Below are positions 42,841 to 53,800 of a stretch of DNA of 64,000 nt, piece by piece. The stretch lies in assembly GCA_016795465.1 (NCBI GenBank), contig JAEUHK010000085.1:114525-178524 (forward strand), in the 5' to 3' direction. The translations under genes were made by a program, and so were the position numbers. The first letter of the stretch is position 1. Every line of letters begins with the position of its first letter. The notes beneath the pieces were generated by a model. The model did no database searches, was not told where the DNA came from, and saw only the letters and a list, made by a program, of their open reading frames with translations. Source of the DNA: Verrucomicrobiaceae bacterium (GTDB lineage: Bacteria; Verrucomicrobiota; Verrucomicrobiia; Verrucomicrobiales; Verrucomicrobiaceae).

Positions 42841-43749
42841 CTATTTCTTTTTCCAACCCAGGCCGGGCAACCAGCGGCGGGTGCGTGGTTCGGCGCGGAG
42901 GGCTTCGGCGAGGATGTCGTTGTCGCCCGAATCAAAATCCTCGGCACGCGGCAGGCCGATGGGAAGCAGCGGCTGCGTTTTCTTTTCCTCTTCCTTCGGC
43001 TTTGGTTCGACTTCGGGCACGGGAGCGACCGGCGGGCGTTGGTTCAGCGGCGGCACCATGGTCTGCGGGCCCACGAGACCGCCGGAAAGGATCATCTTCA
43101 TCGAGTCCTCGACGCTGATCGGCGCATCGGTGATCTTGTCGGTGTCCACGATGAGCAGGATGGCCGTCATCGGGCTCGGAGAGGTGGGCACCAGCACGCA
43201 GGTCATGGCCTTGCCGGTCTGCGTGTCAGTGAATTGGCCGGTGGCAAAGCCCAGCATGCGCACGCCATTGCCCTGATCGATGTAAACGACACGCTTCAGG
43301 TTCTGCTTCGCTCCGAAGCCTCGGAAGGCGTCGATCACCTGCTTCAACGTCTTGTAAATGACCGCCACCATCGGCACGCGGAGCAGCAGCTTATCTGTGG
43401 CATGCACCACGCGGGCACCGATGACGTTCGTGGCTAGCACGCCAAGACTGGCGACGACCACCAGCGGCAGCATGAAGCCGGCGAAGGCGGTGATGCGCTT
43501 CACCATCGGGTCTTCCAAATTGATCACTGGCTGACCAGCGATCTCCTCGGTCATTTGCGCCACGTAACCGAGCAGTCCCTCCGCCCAACCATGCAGCAGG
43601 CCGTAAACAAACTGGAGGATCCAGAACGTGACGATCAACGGCGCGGCCAGTGCCAGCCCGGCGAGGAACTTGTTTCGCACCCATGCCACCCACGTCCTCG
43701 TCGCGTGCGCTTCGAAGGTGGCTTCAGGGGGTGGGGGCGCCGGAGGCAT
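42841..43749 (-). CDS. DUF502 membrane protein
   Basis: This 302-residue protein is read from MPPAPPPPEATFEAHATRTWVAWVRNKFLAGLALAAPLIVTFW. It has two main membrane helices (residues of about 28-50 and 85-105: AGFMLPLVVVASLGVLATNVIGA). The DUF502 core is KLLLRVPMVAVIYKTLKQVIDAF, then GFATGQF and VPTSPSPMTAILLIVDTDKI. A Pro/Glu-rich C-terminal tail (PVPEVEPKPKEEEKKTQ) is added. Family function is unknown. The upstream part of the long frame (to 44046) overlaps the divergent SMP-30 gene and is not used. It and the esterase probably share one transcript. Confidence 0.88.
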   Translation of the reverse strand: MPPAPPPPEATFEAHATRTWVAWVRNKFLAGLALAAPLIVTFWILQFVYGLLHGWAEGLLGYVAQMTEEIAGQPVINLEDPMVKRITAFAGFMLPLVVVASLGVLATNVIGARVVHATDKLLLRVPMVAVIYKTLKQVIDAFRGFGAKQNLKRVVYIDQGNGVRMLGFATGQFTDTQTGKAMTCVLVPTSPSPMTAILLIVDTDKITDAPISVEDSMKMILSGGLVGPQTMVPPLNQRPPVAPVPEVEPKPKEEEKKTQPLLPIGLPRAEDFDSGDNDILAEALRAEPRTRRWLPGLGWKKK

Positions 43750-43869
43750 TCGGGGGTGAGGTGTTGTGCGTGCGTGGGAACACGCGGCAAGTCTTTGTTC
43801 ACTCAATTTAGCCGCGTGGATGCAGTTTTTCGTGCGTTTTTTGATCTCAATCGCTAAAACGCCGCCGCC

Positions 43870-44895
43870 ATGACCACCGACCGCCGCTCCTTCCTCAGCT
43901 CTCTTGTCGCCGCCACCGCCACATCTGCCCTCGCCCGTGACTGGACTGGCCAGACGCCTGAGCGCTATCCCGATCCCGATGTCATCGCGCTCGATCCGGC
44001 CTTTGAAAAACTCGTTCAGGGCAATGCGCCCATCCGTCGCCTGCACACCGGCATGCTCTGGGCCGAAGGTCCCGCCTGGAACGGCACCGGCAACTACCTC
44101 GTGTGGAGCGACATCCCGAACAACGCCCAGATGCGCTGGCTACCGGAAGACGGCCATGTGAGCGTGATGCGCAACAACGCCAACAACAGCAACGGCAACA
44201 CCTTTGACCTGCAAGGCCGCCAAATCAGCTTCGAGCACGCCACGCGTCGCGTGGTGCGTTACGAGCTCGGTGGCAAGGTCACGGTCCTAGCCGACAAATT
44301 CGATGGCAAGCCGCTTAATGCTCCCAATGACGGCGCTGTGCATCCCGATGGCTCCGTGTGGTTCACCGATCCCGGCTACGGCAGCATGATGGACTACGAA
44401 GGAAACAAGGGTGAGCTCCTGCTCAAAGAGTCCGTCTATCGCATCGACCCGAGCGGCGAGATCACCAAGATCACCGAAGACCTCGAAAAGCCGAACGGCC
44501 TCTGCTTCTCACCCGACTACAAGAAGGTGTACATCGTCGATACCGGCAGCCCGAAGAACATCCGCGTCTATGATGTGGACGGCAAGACGGTGAAAAACGG
44601 CAAAGTCTTCGCCACCAACAAAGGCCAGCTCGCTGATCCGGAAAAGAAAGGCAACTCCGACGGCATTCGTTGCGATGTGGAAGGCAATCTGTGGTGCAGC
44701 GCCGGCTGGATCGGCGACGGCTACGATGGCGTCCACGTCTTCAACCCCGAAGGCAAGCTCATCGGCTTCATCAAACTGCCCGAGACCGCCAGCAACGTCT
44801 GCTTCGGCGGCCAGAAGCGGAACCGTCTCTTTATCACCGCCTCACAAAGCCTCTACTCGGTGTATGTGAACACGCGGGGCGCACATCACTGTTGA
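43870..44895 (+). CDS. SMP-30/gluconolactonase-like exported protein
   Basis: This is a 341-residue protein with a twin-arginine signal (DRRSFLSSLVAATATSALA). The six-bladed SMP-30 propeller shows MLWAEGPAWNGTGNYLVWSDI (metal-ligand Glu), NNSNGNTFDLQGRQISFEHATRRVVRYE, NAPNDGAVHPDGSVWFTDPGYG, LEKPNGLCFSPDYKKVYIVDTG and SDGIRCDVEGNLWCSAGW. Enzymes of this type hydrolyse sugar lactones such as gluconolactone. Tat export implies folding with its metal in the cytosol. It converges with the giant gene, with 2 bp between them. Confidence 0.92.
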   Translation: MTTDRRSFLSSLVAATATSALARDWTGQTPERYPDPDVIALDPAFEKLVQGNAPIRRLHTGMLWAEGPAWNGTGNYLVWSDIPNNAQMRWLPEDGHVSVMRNNANNSNGNTFDLQGRQISFEHATRRVVRYELGGKVTVLADKFDGKPLNAPNDGAVHPDGSVWFTDPGYGSMMDYEGNKGELLLKESVYRIDPSGEITKITEDLEKPNGLCFSPDYKKVYIVDTGSPKNIRVYDVDGKTVKNGKVFATNKGQLADPEKKGNSDGIRCDVEGNLWCSAGWIGDGYDGVHVFNPEGKLIGFIKLPETASNVCFGGQKRNRLFITASQSLYSVYVNTRGAHHC

Positions 44896-44897
44896 GG

Positions 44898-47800
44898 TCA
44901 AGGCGTGGCATTCACCTGCAAACGGATGAAACGCGGCGTGGCCGCGTTCACCGGCGGATTCGGGTCGTAGATGGTGTATTGACGCTTGTCGCCAATGATG
45001 GGGCCGGGAACGATTTCTCCGGAAGTGTTGTGCCAGTTCACCATGTCACTGGTGACGGAGATCGAGTAGGAAAGGCCGGTGGCATTCAGCGGCACGCAGA
45101 AGGTGATGCCCGCGCGGCGGCGACCATCTGGCAGGGTGGAAAGGGCGGGCGAAGGAAGAGCTGTGTGGTCCGGGTTGGTGCCATTCATGCCGAGAGCGTA
45201 ACGCAGCAGATTGGGAATGCCCCGTGCATCAGGATCGGCCGTGGGGCCCGTCTGGCCTGCCGCCGCCTGCTGTGGGGTGAAGTGGCTGCCGGCCCAGGTG
45301 GAAAAGTCCTGCGGCACGACCACGCGGAAGGCTCCCACCGGGGATTCAACACTGCCCGCGGCATTGCTCACCACCACGGTGTAGTCGCCGGAATGCGCGG
45401 TGGTGGCGGGTTGGAAGTTCAGATAAGGGAGGTTCTGGCCTGGGACGACCTCGGAGCCGCGTTTCCAGACATAGGTGACGGCCGCGGCCGAGGTGGCGGT
45501 GACTTTGAGCGCGGCGGAGTATTCGTTCAGGTAGGTGCCATTCTGGACGACGCTGACATCGTTGAACGCAGAGATGACCGGAACAGTGAATGGTATGAGG
45601 GCGGCCTGGCAGTCACCCCCGGCTGCCACGGCGCAGGCGGCTCCCAGTCCTGTGGGAGGTGTGTAAGGCGTGAAATAGGCCCAGGTGCGGATGCTGCCAT
45701 CGGCGAGCAGCGCGGAGCAGTGTCCCTCGCCGGCCGAAATGCGGATGGGCGATGGATTGAAGGCTGCCGCTGGTGGAGCGGGGCCGATCTCGGTGGAGAC
45801 ATTGAACCAGTCGGGACTGGTCGTGGGAGGATTGATGATGATAATAATGGTCGAGTTGGAGGTGACCGTGCCTTCTTCCTCGGTTGCGGGTGACTTCGGC
45901 GGCGCGTCCTCTGGCATCGCAGGTGCTGGTGCCGGAGGCGGAGCCAGCGATCCCCAGGCGATGAGGGCTCCATCTGACTTCAAAGCGAGGGTGTAATGCT
46001 GGTTGGCGGCGATTTGGACCACTTGAGCCAGTCCGGCAGGCACGTTGCACTGGCCGAGATCGTTCCTGCCCCAGGCGGTCACCGTGCCATCACGGCGGAG
46101 GGCGACGGAGTGATCTTTGCCGGCAGCGATTTGGGCGATGTCCGTGAGGCCGGCGGGGATGTTGAGCACGCCGTGCTGGTTCGGCGCACCGTAGGCCGAG
46201 GTGAAAGCCCAAGCAGTGACGCTGCCATCCTGGCGCAGAGCCAGGGTATGACGCTCTCCGAGGGCGAGTTGCACCAAGGGCTGGCCTTCAAGCTGGGTGT
46301 GCAGTGGCGTGTAAACAAGCTCCCAACTATTGAGCGAGGCCCGGGCCTCCCATTCGGTGACCTTGTTGGCCCGGGTGAGCACGGCGAGGCGCTTGCCGCG
46401 GGCAAAGACAGCGCGGATGTCCGCATTGTCGGCGGTGCTGATGGTGGGAGTCCAGCCGGTGCCGGCCTTCTGGACCGTGCCATTCGGGAGCAAGGAGAGG
46501 CCGCTGTAGGTGCCGAGGGCTGTTTCGACCACCGGGCTGTTGGGCTGCCAGTTGCGGGTGCCCCATTCGCGGTAGGTGCTGAGGATGCGGACGAAGGCGG
46601 CATTGCTGAAGCGGTAGCCATCGGTGGCATTACCGGTCCGCACCTGATACCGGCCAGTTGTTTCGGCCGTGGCGGTGAATGCATGGGAGGCACTCGTGGC
46701 GCCTGGGATGGCCAGGCCGTTTCGATACCACTGCCATTCGAGCGGCTGCGTGCCCGTGGCGGTTGCTGTCAGGGTGACGGCCGTGTTCAGCACCACGTTT
46801 TGATCCTGCGGCTGGCTGGTGATCTCGATGCCGGTGGAGAGGTAGCTGAGGGTCACCGGATCACTGAAAACCTGACCGCCCAGGGAGGTGCCGCGCAGGC
46901 GGTAGGTGCCCGCGTCGGCAGGGCTGAAGCTGCTGATGCCGAGGGAGGGGCCGGTGATTACCACGGCATCCCCTTTGAGCCATTCCCATGTGACCGGTGG
47001 CGAGCCAGCGGGCGGCGTGGCGACCTGCGCATGGACCCAGACGGCCTCACCGGCGGCCACGACGCGGCTGCTCACCGGCTGCACGGTGATCTGCGGCGGA
47101 GCATGACGCTGGATGACGAGGAGGCGACCGTTGTCGTTGATCGTCATGTCCACGAGAGGCGCGGTGGATGGGACGGGGGCCAGAGAAAGGCCCAGCGTGG
47201 TGCTGGGGCCGCTGATGCTGAAATTTGGCGCTCGTTCAATGAGGCCAGATGTCGAGCAGAAGTAACGGCTGGACCCGTCGGCTGTGTAGCCGCTGATGCC
47301 GGTCCTCGTCTCGAGGGGGAACGGGTAACCAGATCCGTTCCAGGTGAAGAGATTGCCGGAAGCATCTCCGGCGGCGCTGAAATGGATGCCGGCGGAGCTG
47401 ATGAAGATCATGTCAGAACCTTGTGGGAATGGTGCGCTGGAGGTGGGATGGCGCAGCGTGCCGTCTCGCAGCAGGAGAATCGTGTTGGAGCCATCGGTGG
47501 CGAGATCGGCGAGGTCTTGGAAGGGTCTGACGGAGGTTTGAGGGATGTAGGGAGTGTCATCGAAGTTGTCCAGGTCCCAGGACACTTCGGTGCCGTCCCG
47601 CCGCAGGCAGTAGAGAGTGGAATGATAGGCGGTTTGACTGAGCAAGACAATCGCCACCGCGCCGTGGGTGGCGGGAGGCCCCTCCCGGAGGCGCTGCACA
47701 AGACCATAGGAAGCGGTTTTCCAAACTCGCGGAATGCCGTCCGTGCCGATACCTGCTGCCCAGTTGCCCCAGCCGGAATCCATCCGGGTGGCCACGTCCA

Positions 47801-50800
47801 CCATGGCGGGCAGCGGCGTGGATGGCACTGCCATGTAGCGACCATCTTGGAGGCTGGTGACATCGATCACATGAAGACCGCCGCTGGAATCGATGGCGAG
47901 ATTGGCATCGCCGCGGCCGAGGGCCAGCAGGGGCCCAGGCACGCTGGTCATGGCGGTTTCCTGGTAGTTTGGTGTTGGATGCCAGGCGATGAGCTGGCCG
48001 GGATGGCGCACGAGGGTCATGCTGGACCATTTCTCCTCGCTCGCGGTGCGCACACGGCAGTGATACACGCCCTCGGTGCCGCGGGTGAGGGGCGGAATGT
48101 TCAGAGTGGCACTGGTGGCCCCGGCGATGGGGCGGGTGCCGATGTGCCACTGGTAGCTGATCGCTGAAGAGGCGGTGGCCGCGATGCTCAGGCTGCCGGA
48201 CTGGTTGGGGACCAGCGGCAGGGTGGCGGGCGGCTGCTGGGTGATGGTGAGGCTGCCGGTGCCCAGGGTGACCACGCCAGGAGCCGTGGTCACGGTCCCG
48301 CCGATGTTGGAAATCGTGACGGTGTAGCTGCCCGCCTCGGCAGGGGTGGCGTTCGACACGGTGAAAACGGGCAACGTGGCTCCCGGGATGATCTGGCCAT
48401 CCTTGAGCCATTGATATGTCATGGCCGAATCGCTCCGTGCCGCGATGCTGAGGGTAAAAGGTGATCCGGCGGGCAAGGTAAGGTTTTGCGGGGACTCGAT
48501 GATCTGTGGTTTCGGGGTGGCGATCAAGCCGACGGCGAAGGAGGAACTGCCATCCGGGCTGATCAGCGTGGTGGCATCGACCATGGGCTGCATGGAGGCC
48601 GGCGGCAGGTGCAGGCCGTGGCCGGGTTCATTCCGCCCCCAACGGGCCAGCGTGCCGTCCGCCCGGATTGCCATGGCCTGGCTGCCGGAGGCGGAGATTC
48701 GGGCCACGCCACTGAGACCGGCCGGTGGCGTCGTTTCACCGTAAAGACTGCTGCCCCAGCCAGTCACCGTGCCGTCCGCGAGCAGAGCGAGTGAAAAATC
48801 ATCCCCGGCGGCCACCTGAACCACATTCGCGAGGCCGGCGGGCACGCTGCATTCATCCGAGCCATTGTCGCCAAACGCCGTGACCGTGCCATTTTCGAGC
48901 AGGACGAGGTGGTGGTCCTTGCCAGAGGAGATGGCGGTGGCGGTGGTGATGCCCGGCGTGGTGATCGCGGTGCCGGTGGTGAGCGACCACCAGACGACGG
49001 AGCCATTGGCCTGGAGGATCAGCCCGCGATCCACCTTGTCCATCTGCACATCGAGAGCCGTGGTGTGGGCGGCCACCGGCACGTTTTGGGTCGAGGTGGG
49101 CGACAGCGTCCGCCAACCGCTAACCACTCCCTGCTCGTTCAGGGTGAGGTATCGGCTGCCGCGGCAGGCAGCCCGCAGTCCCGAAAAGCTCGCCGAGAAG
49201 TTGCTGGTGCGGAAATAACCACCGGAGGGACTGCCGCGGGCTCCGCGAGCCTCGAAAACCCTCGTTTGAAGGTTGTAGAGGTAATAAGGTTCCCCGCTGC
49301 TCCAGGCACCGACGGAGAGTCCAGTGGCGTTTTCCCAATCACCCGTCACCGTGTCCCAAGCGACAGCCTTGTAAGGCATGGCGACCATCACAAGCCAGCT
49401 GAGCGTGGAGCCGACGCTGTTGGTCATGCGCACCCGATACAGGCCCTCGACCCCCGGTGTGCCGCCTTCGATGGCCAGCGTGGCCGCGGTGGCACCGGGC
49501 AGATCACGCCCGTTGCGCTGCCATTGGTAGGTGATGGCTCCGCCATTCGAGGTGGCGGCCACGCTGAGCTGGCCGGTGGCATTGGGGGGCAAAAACAGGC
49601 TGGTGGGCTGGGTGGTGATCACCGGGCTTGTCATCACCGTGAAGGTGAAAGGATCACTCTGCGCATAGGGAGAACCTGCCGGGTGCAGGGCGTTGCGGAC
49701 GCGGACCGACCAGGCGCCGGAAAGATCTCCGGAGACGGTGCTGAGCAAAAGAGCGGCCCCGTTCCGGGTGGCATAGAAGGAGTTGCCGTAATACCAACTG
49801 GTGACCACAGGGCCAGGGCGGCAACGGGCTTGGATGCTGAAGGTCGCGTTAGCACCTTGGTTGACCGCCACATTCTGCGGCTGCTGGGTGATCACAGGCA
49901 CGGAGGGTTTCGCCATCGTCACCGCCACCGCGTCCTCACCGCGGCTCCAGAGGCCGCAGGTCACCGCCGGGGTGATGGTGGCAGGCACGGTGCGGAAGTC
50001 CGGCCAGCCGCTCTGGCCTGTTCCATGCTCGCCCCAGCAGGTCACCACGCCGGCCGCATTCACCGCGAAGGCGCTGCGTTGGGAGGCGGAGATGGTTTGA
50101 ATGCCGGTCAGGCCTGCCGGGAGGGTCGTTTGCCCGGCCGAGTTGCTGCCCCAAGCGGTGACGGTGCCATCCTGCTTCAAAGCGAGGCTGAAATCATCAC
50201 CGGCCGCCACGGCCACCACGTTCGTGAGACCCGCGGGCACGCTCGATTCACCGGCGGAATCATCTCCTAGTGCCACCACCGTGCCATCGAGCAGGCGCAG
50301 CAGGTGATGATCCTTGCCGGACGCGATGGAAGCCACGGCTCCGAGTCCCGCAGGCACGCTCAAGACCGCTCCATCGCTCAAATTCCATCGTGCCAGCCCG
50401 CCACCTGTCAGCAGAGCCAGCCCCTCCTGCTCGCTCAGGCTGATGGCTGCGACGTTTTGGAGTGCGGCAGGCACTGGCAGCGAGCGGCCCGTGCTCTGGC
50501 CGGGATCACGCTCCCAGGCCATCACACGGCCGTTGTTTTGCAAAGCAAGCGCACGATCCCCGCGGGACGCCACCCGCACCCACACATTGCTCAGGGTGCC
50601 GGGTGGCGGGGAGGGAGGCAGGCTGGTGGCCGGCCAAGGCTGGCCGCCGTGGAGCACCTCATCCGGGCGGATGGTCAGCAGATTGTAGGAGGTGCTCACC
50701 GCGTAGCCGGCCTCGCCGCTGGAGAGGGCGATCACCGCATTGCTGGAGGCATTCCACGGCAGCGCCGAAACCCCGTCCCGCCAGCTATCCAGCCACAGGT

Positions 50801-53800
50801 GCGTGCTCACAGGCATCAGCCGGCTGTGAAGCGTGGCATTCGCATCGGTGATCCGAAGCTGGTAGAGCCCTGGCGAGGTGGTGACATTCACGGCGATCGA
50901 ATTGGCCGTGGCTCCCGCCACCGGCTGCCCGTCCCGGAACCATTGATAGCTCAACGTGCCAGCCGAGGCGGTGGCGGTGACCGTCAGCGTGCCGCTGGTG
51001 TTTTCTGCGGCGGACAAGAAGCCCGAACTCTGCGTGCTGATGCTCGGCCCCGGCAGCACCGTGAGCGTGGCCGGCTGGCTGGTGATGGTTTGAGCGCCGT
51101 TTGACACCTGCAGCGTGTAATCACCGGCATTCGCGCTCGTCAGTCCGGTCAGGTAGGTCAGCGTGTAAGTGCCGGTGGCAAGGTCCTGGGAACTATTCGC
51201 CACAATCTGCCCGTTTCGATACCAATAGAAGCTCGTCGGCACTGGAAAACCGGTCACGCGGGCCACAAAACTCACGCCTTCACTCGTCTGGATGGTCTGG
51301 CTCTGCGGATGCTGGGTGAACGTGAGCCTCTCATGCGCCACGAGGCCCACTCCCGCCGCCAAATTGATGGTGCTCAGTCGATGCACAGCCGCGGCGATCA
51401 GGGGCCGCGTGCCTGCGGGCAACGTCGTCAAATCAGGACTCCCGGCAGCACCGCTGCCCCAAGTGGCGAGGGAGCCGTCCGCCTTCACCACCATCGCCAT
51501 GCCGCCGCTGGCCGCGATGGTGCGCACGGTGCTGAGGCCTGCCGGGACGTTGCACTGGCCTTCCACATTCCGTCCCCAGGCGGTCACGGTGCCGTCACTT
51601 TTCAAAGCCAGGCTGAAATGATCCCCGGCGGCGATATCCACCACATTCACCAGCCCGGCTGGCACCTGGCATTCGCCCTCCGTGTCATCGCCCCAAGCCG
51701 CCACCGTGCCGTCCGCACGCAGCGCCAGGTGGTGATCAAGGCCGGAACTCACCCGTGCCACATTCGAAAGCCCCGCCGGCGAGGCCTGCAAGGCTCCCGT
51801 GACGACATCCCAGACCAGCACGGAGCCATCGGTCTTCACCGCCACGGCCTCCGTGCCCCCCAAACCCACTCCCAGCACCTCCTGCTGGGCGGCCCCAGGC
51901 ACCGGGAAAGGCTGCGCCGTCTTGGTTCCAAAGAGGACAATCACGTCCGGTGGGGTGATGGATGCCCAACTGCTCACCGCACCGTCGCCACTCACGGCCA
52001 AACAGCGGTTGCCACGGGCTGCCGCCTGCACCACACCGGTCAGTGAACTCGGCACAGCAGGTGTGTCGGTGAAGGAAAAAGGTCCGGAGCCAGTAGGCTG
52101 CCGGATGCCTGCCATACCGCCACCACTCAGGATCACCCAATGCGGATCGCCTGCTGAAAAGCCGAGCACGGCCGTGCTCACCCCGAGGGACAACGAAGCC
52201 GACACACCATTTCGCCAATTGGTGAGCGAGGCCGCACGGGCCACCAGGCTTCGTTGGCTGAAACGCGTGCCGTTGTCATCCGTCACCCGTAGCATCCATA
52301 CGCCCTCATGCTGCACAGGATCAAATCCAGCCACCTGCAAATCGGCCGTGGTGGCTCCGGGCACCGCCAGGCCGTTTCTCAGCCATTGAAACTGCGCCGA
52401 GCCCGTCGTCACGGCCTCCGTGTCGAGCGTGAAGGCGTCTCCCGCATACATCGCCACGGAGGCTGGTGGTTGCAGCGTGAGATAAGGAGCAGGCGTGATC
52501 GCCACCGTCACCGCCGTCGTCGTCTGGCTGCCATCCGCCGCCGTGGCGGTCACGGTGTAGCTGCCTGAATCAGACATCTGGGCCAAAGGCACCTCATAAA
52601 CCGCCGAAGTGGCTCCCGGGATGTCCGCGTCGTTTTTTTTCCATTGATAGCTGATCGCGAAATTGCTCGTGAAACCTCCCACCAGTCTCAAACGGTCGCC
52701 TTGACGCCCCGAGAAGCCTTGTGGAGCCGTCACGAGCCGCAGGCCGTCCGCCCGCAGGCCCAGTGCAAAACTCGACGTCGTCACCGACCTCCCCGCGGTG
52801 CTGTAAACTGCCTCCGCAGGCACCGGGGACAGTGGGAATTGATAACCGATTAAATAAACGGCTATCGAAGCCTTCCAAACCGCTGTCGTGCCATCTGCCT
52901 GGAAGGCAAAAAAGTCTTCATGCGAACCCGAAATGGCCTGCACGCCGCTCAGCAGTGCCGGGTCGGCGCCGGCCTGCCGTGCTCCGCCCCAGCTCACCAG
53001 GGTGCCGTCCGTTTTCAGCGCCACATGGGTGGAACTGCCAGCCGCGACCGCGGCCACATCCGTGAGGTCGGCGGGAACCGCGGGCGGATTCACCCCCCAG
53101 GAGATGACGGAGCCATCCTCCTTTACCGCCACATGGTTGTTCATGCCGGAAGAAATTCCGCGCACCCCTGACTGCACCGCTGGAGTGGAACTCGCCGCCG
53201 AGGTAAAGGACCAGGCGTAAACCTCTCCGCTCTGCGTCAGTGCCAGCGCCTCACCGCCCGAGGTCATCGACACGGCCTTCACTCGCGTGCTGGAGAGGGC
53301 CGGATGCACGCTCGGTGCCGCTGTCGCCGTGTCCACCAATACGCCAGCGCCATTGTAGGCCGTGGGCCGCCACAGCACCACCTGGCCGTCACTGCGAAGG
53401 CCGATCAGAGCACCGTTTCCACCAGCCACCTGCACCAGATTCACAGCTTCGGCGGGATAGCCAGTCGTCGGCAGCGGCGTCGGAAAAAAGTCCGGGTTCG
53501 AGGTGGGCAGCATCTGCGTGGAGATGACACCGCTTTCCAGCAGCAAAAACTCCCCCGGACTGCCTCCTCCTTCCACCAACGCCACCGCTCGCACTGTGCC
53601 ACCGTTCCATCCCAGCACCTGCCCTAGTGCCCCGCTGCTCCACGCCACCGGACCGCTGCGCAGTGCCACCCGGCACAAATGGCTGAAAACCGCCCCATCA
53701 TCATCTGTCACCCGGCATTGGTAGATGCCTGCGTTCGCGTTCGTGACGAGCCCCGCCGTGTAGGTCGCCGCCGTGGCTCCTGCAACGGGTGCATGATTCC

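Noticed and set aside
45996..48167. 723-residue plus-strand frame opposite the giant gene
   Set aside because: It is a shadow of the repetitive Ig/RCC1 coding sequence. It is Gly/Arg/His-rich with no motif.
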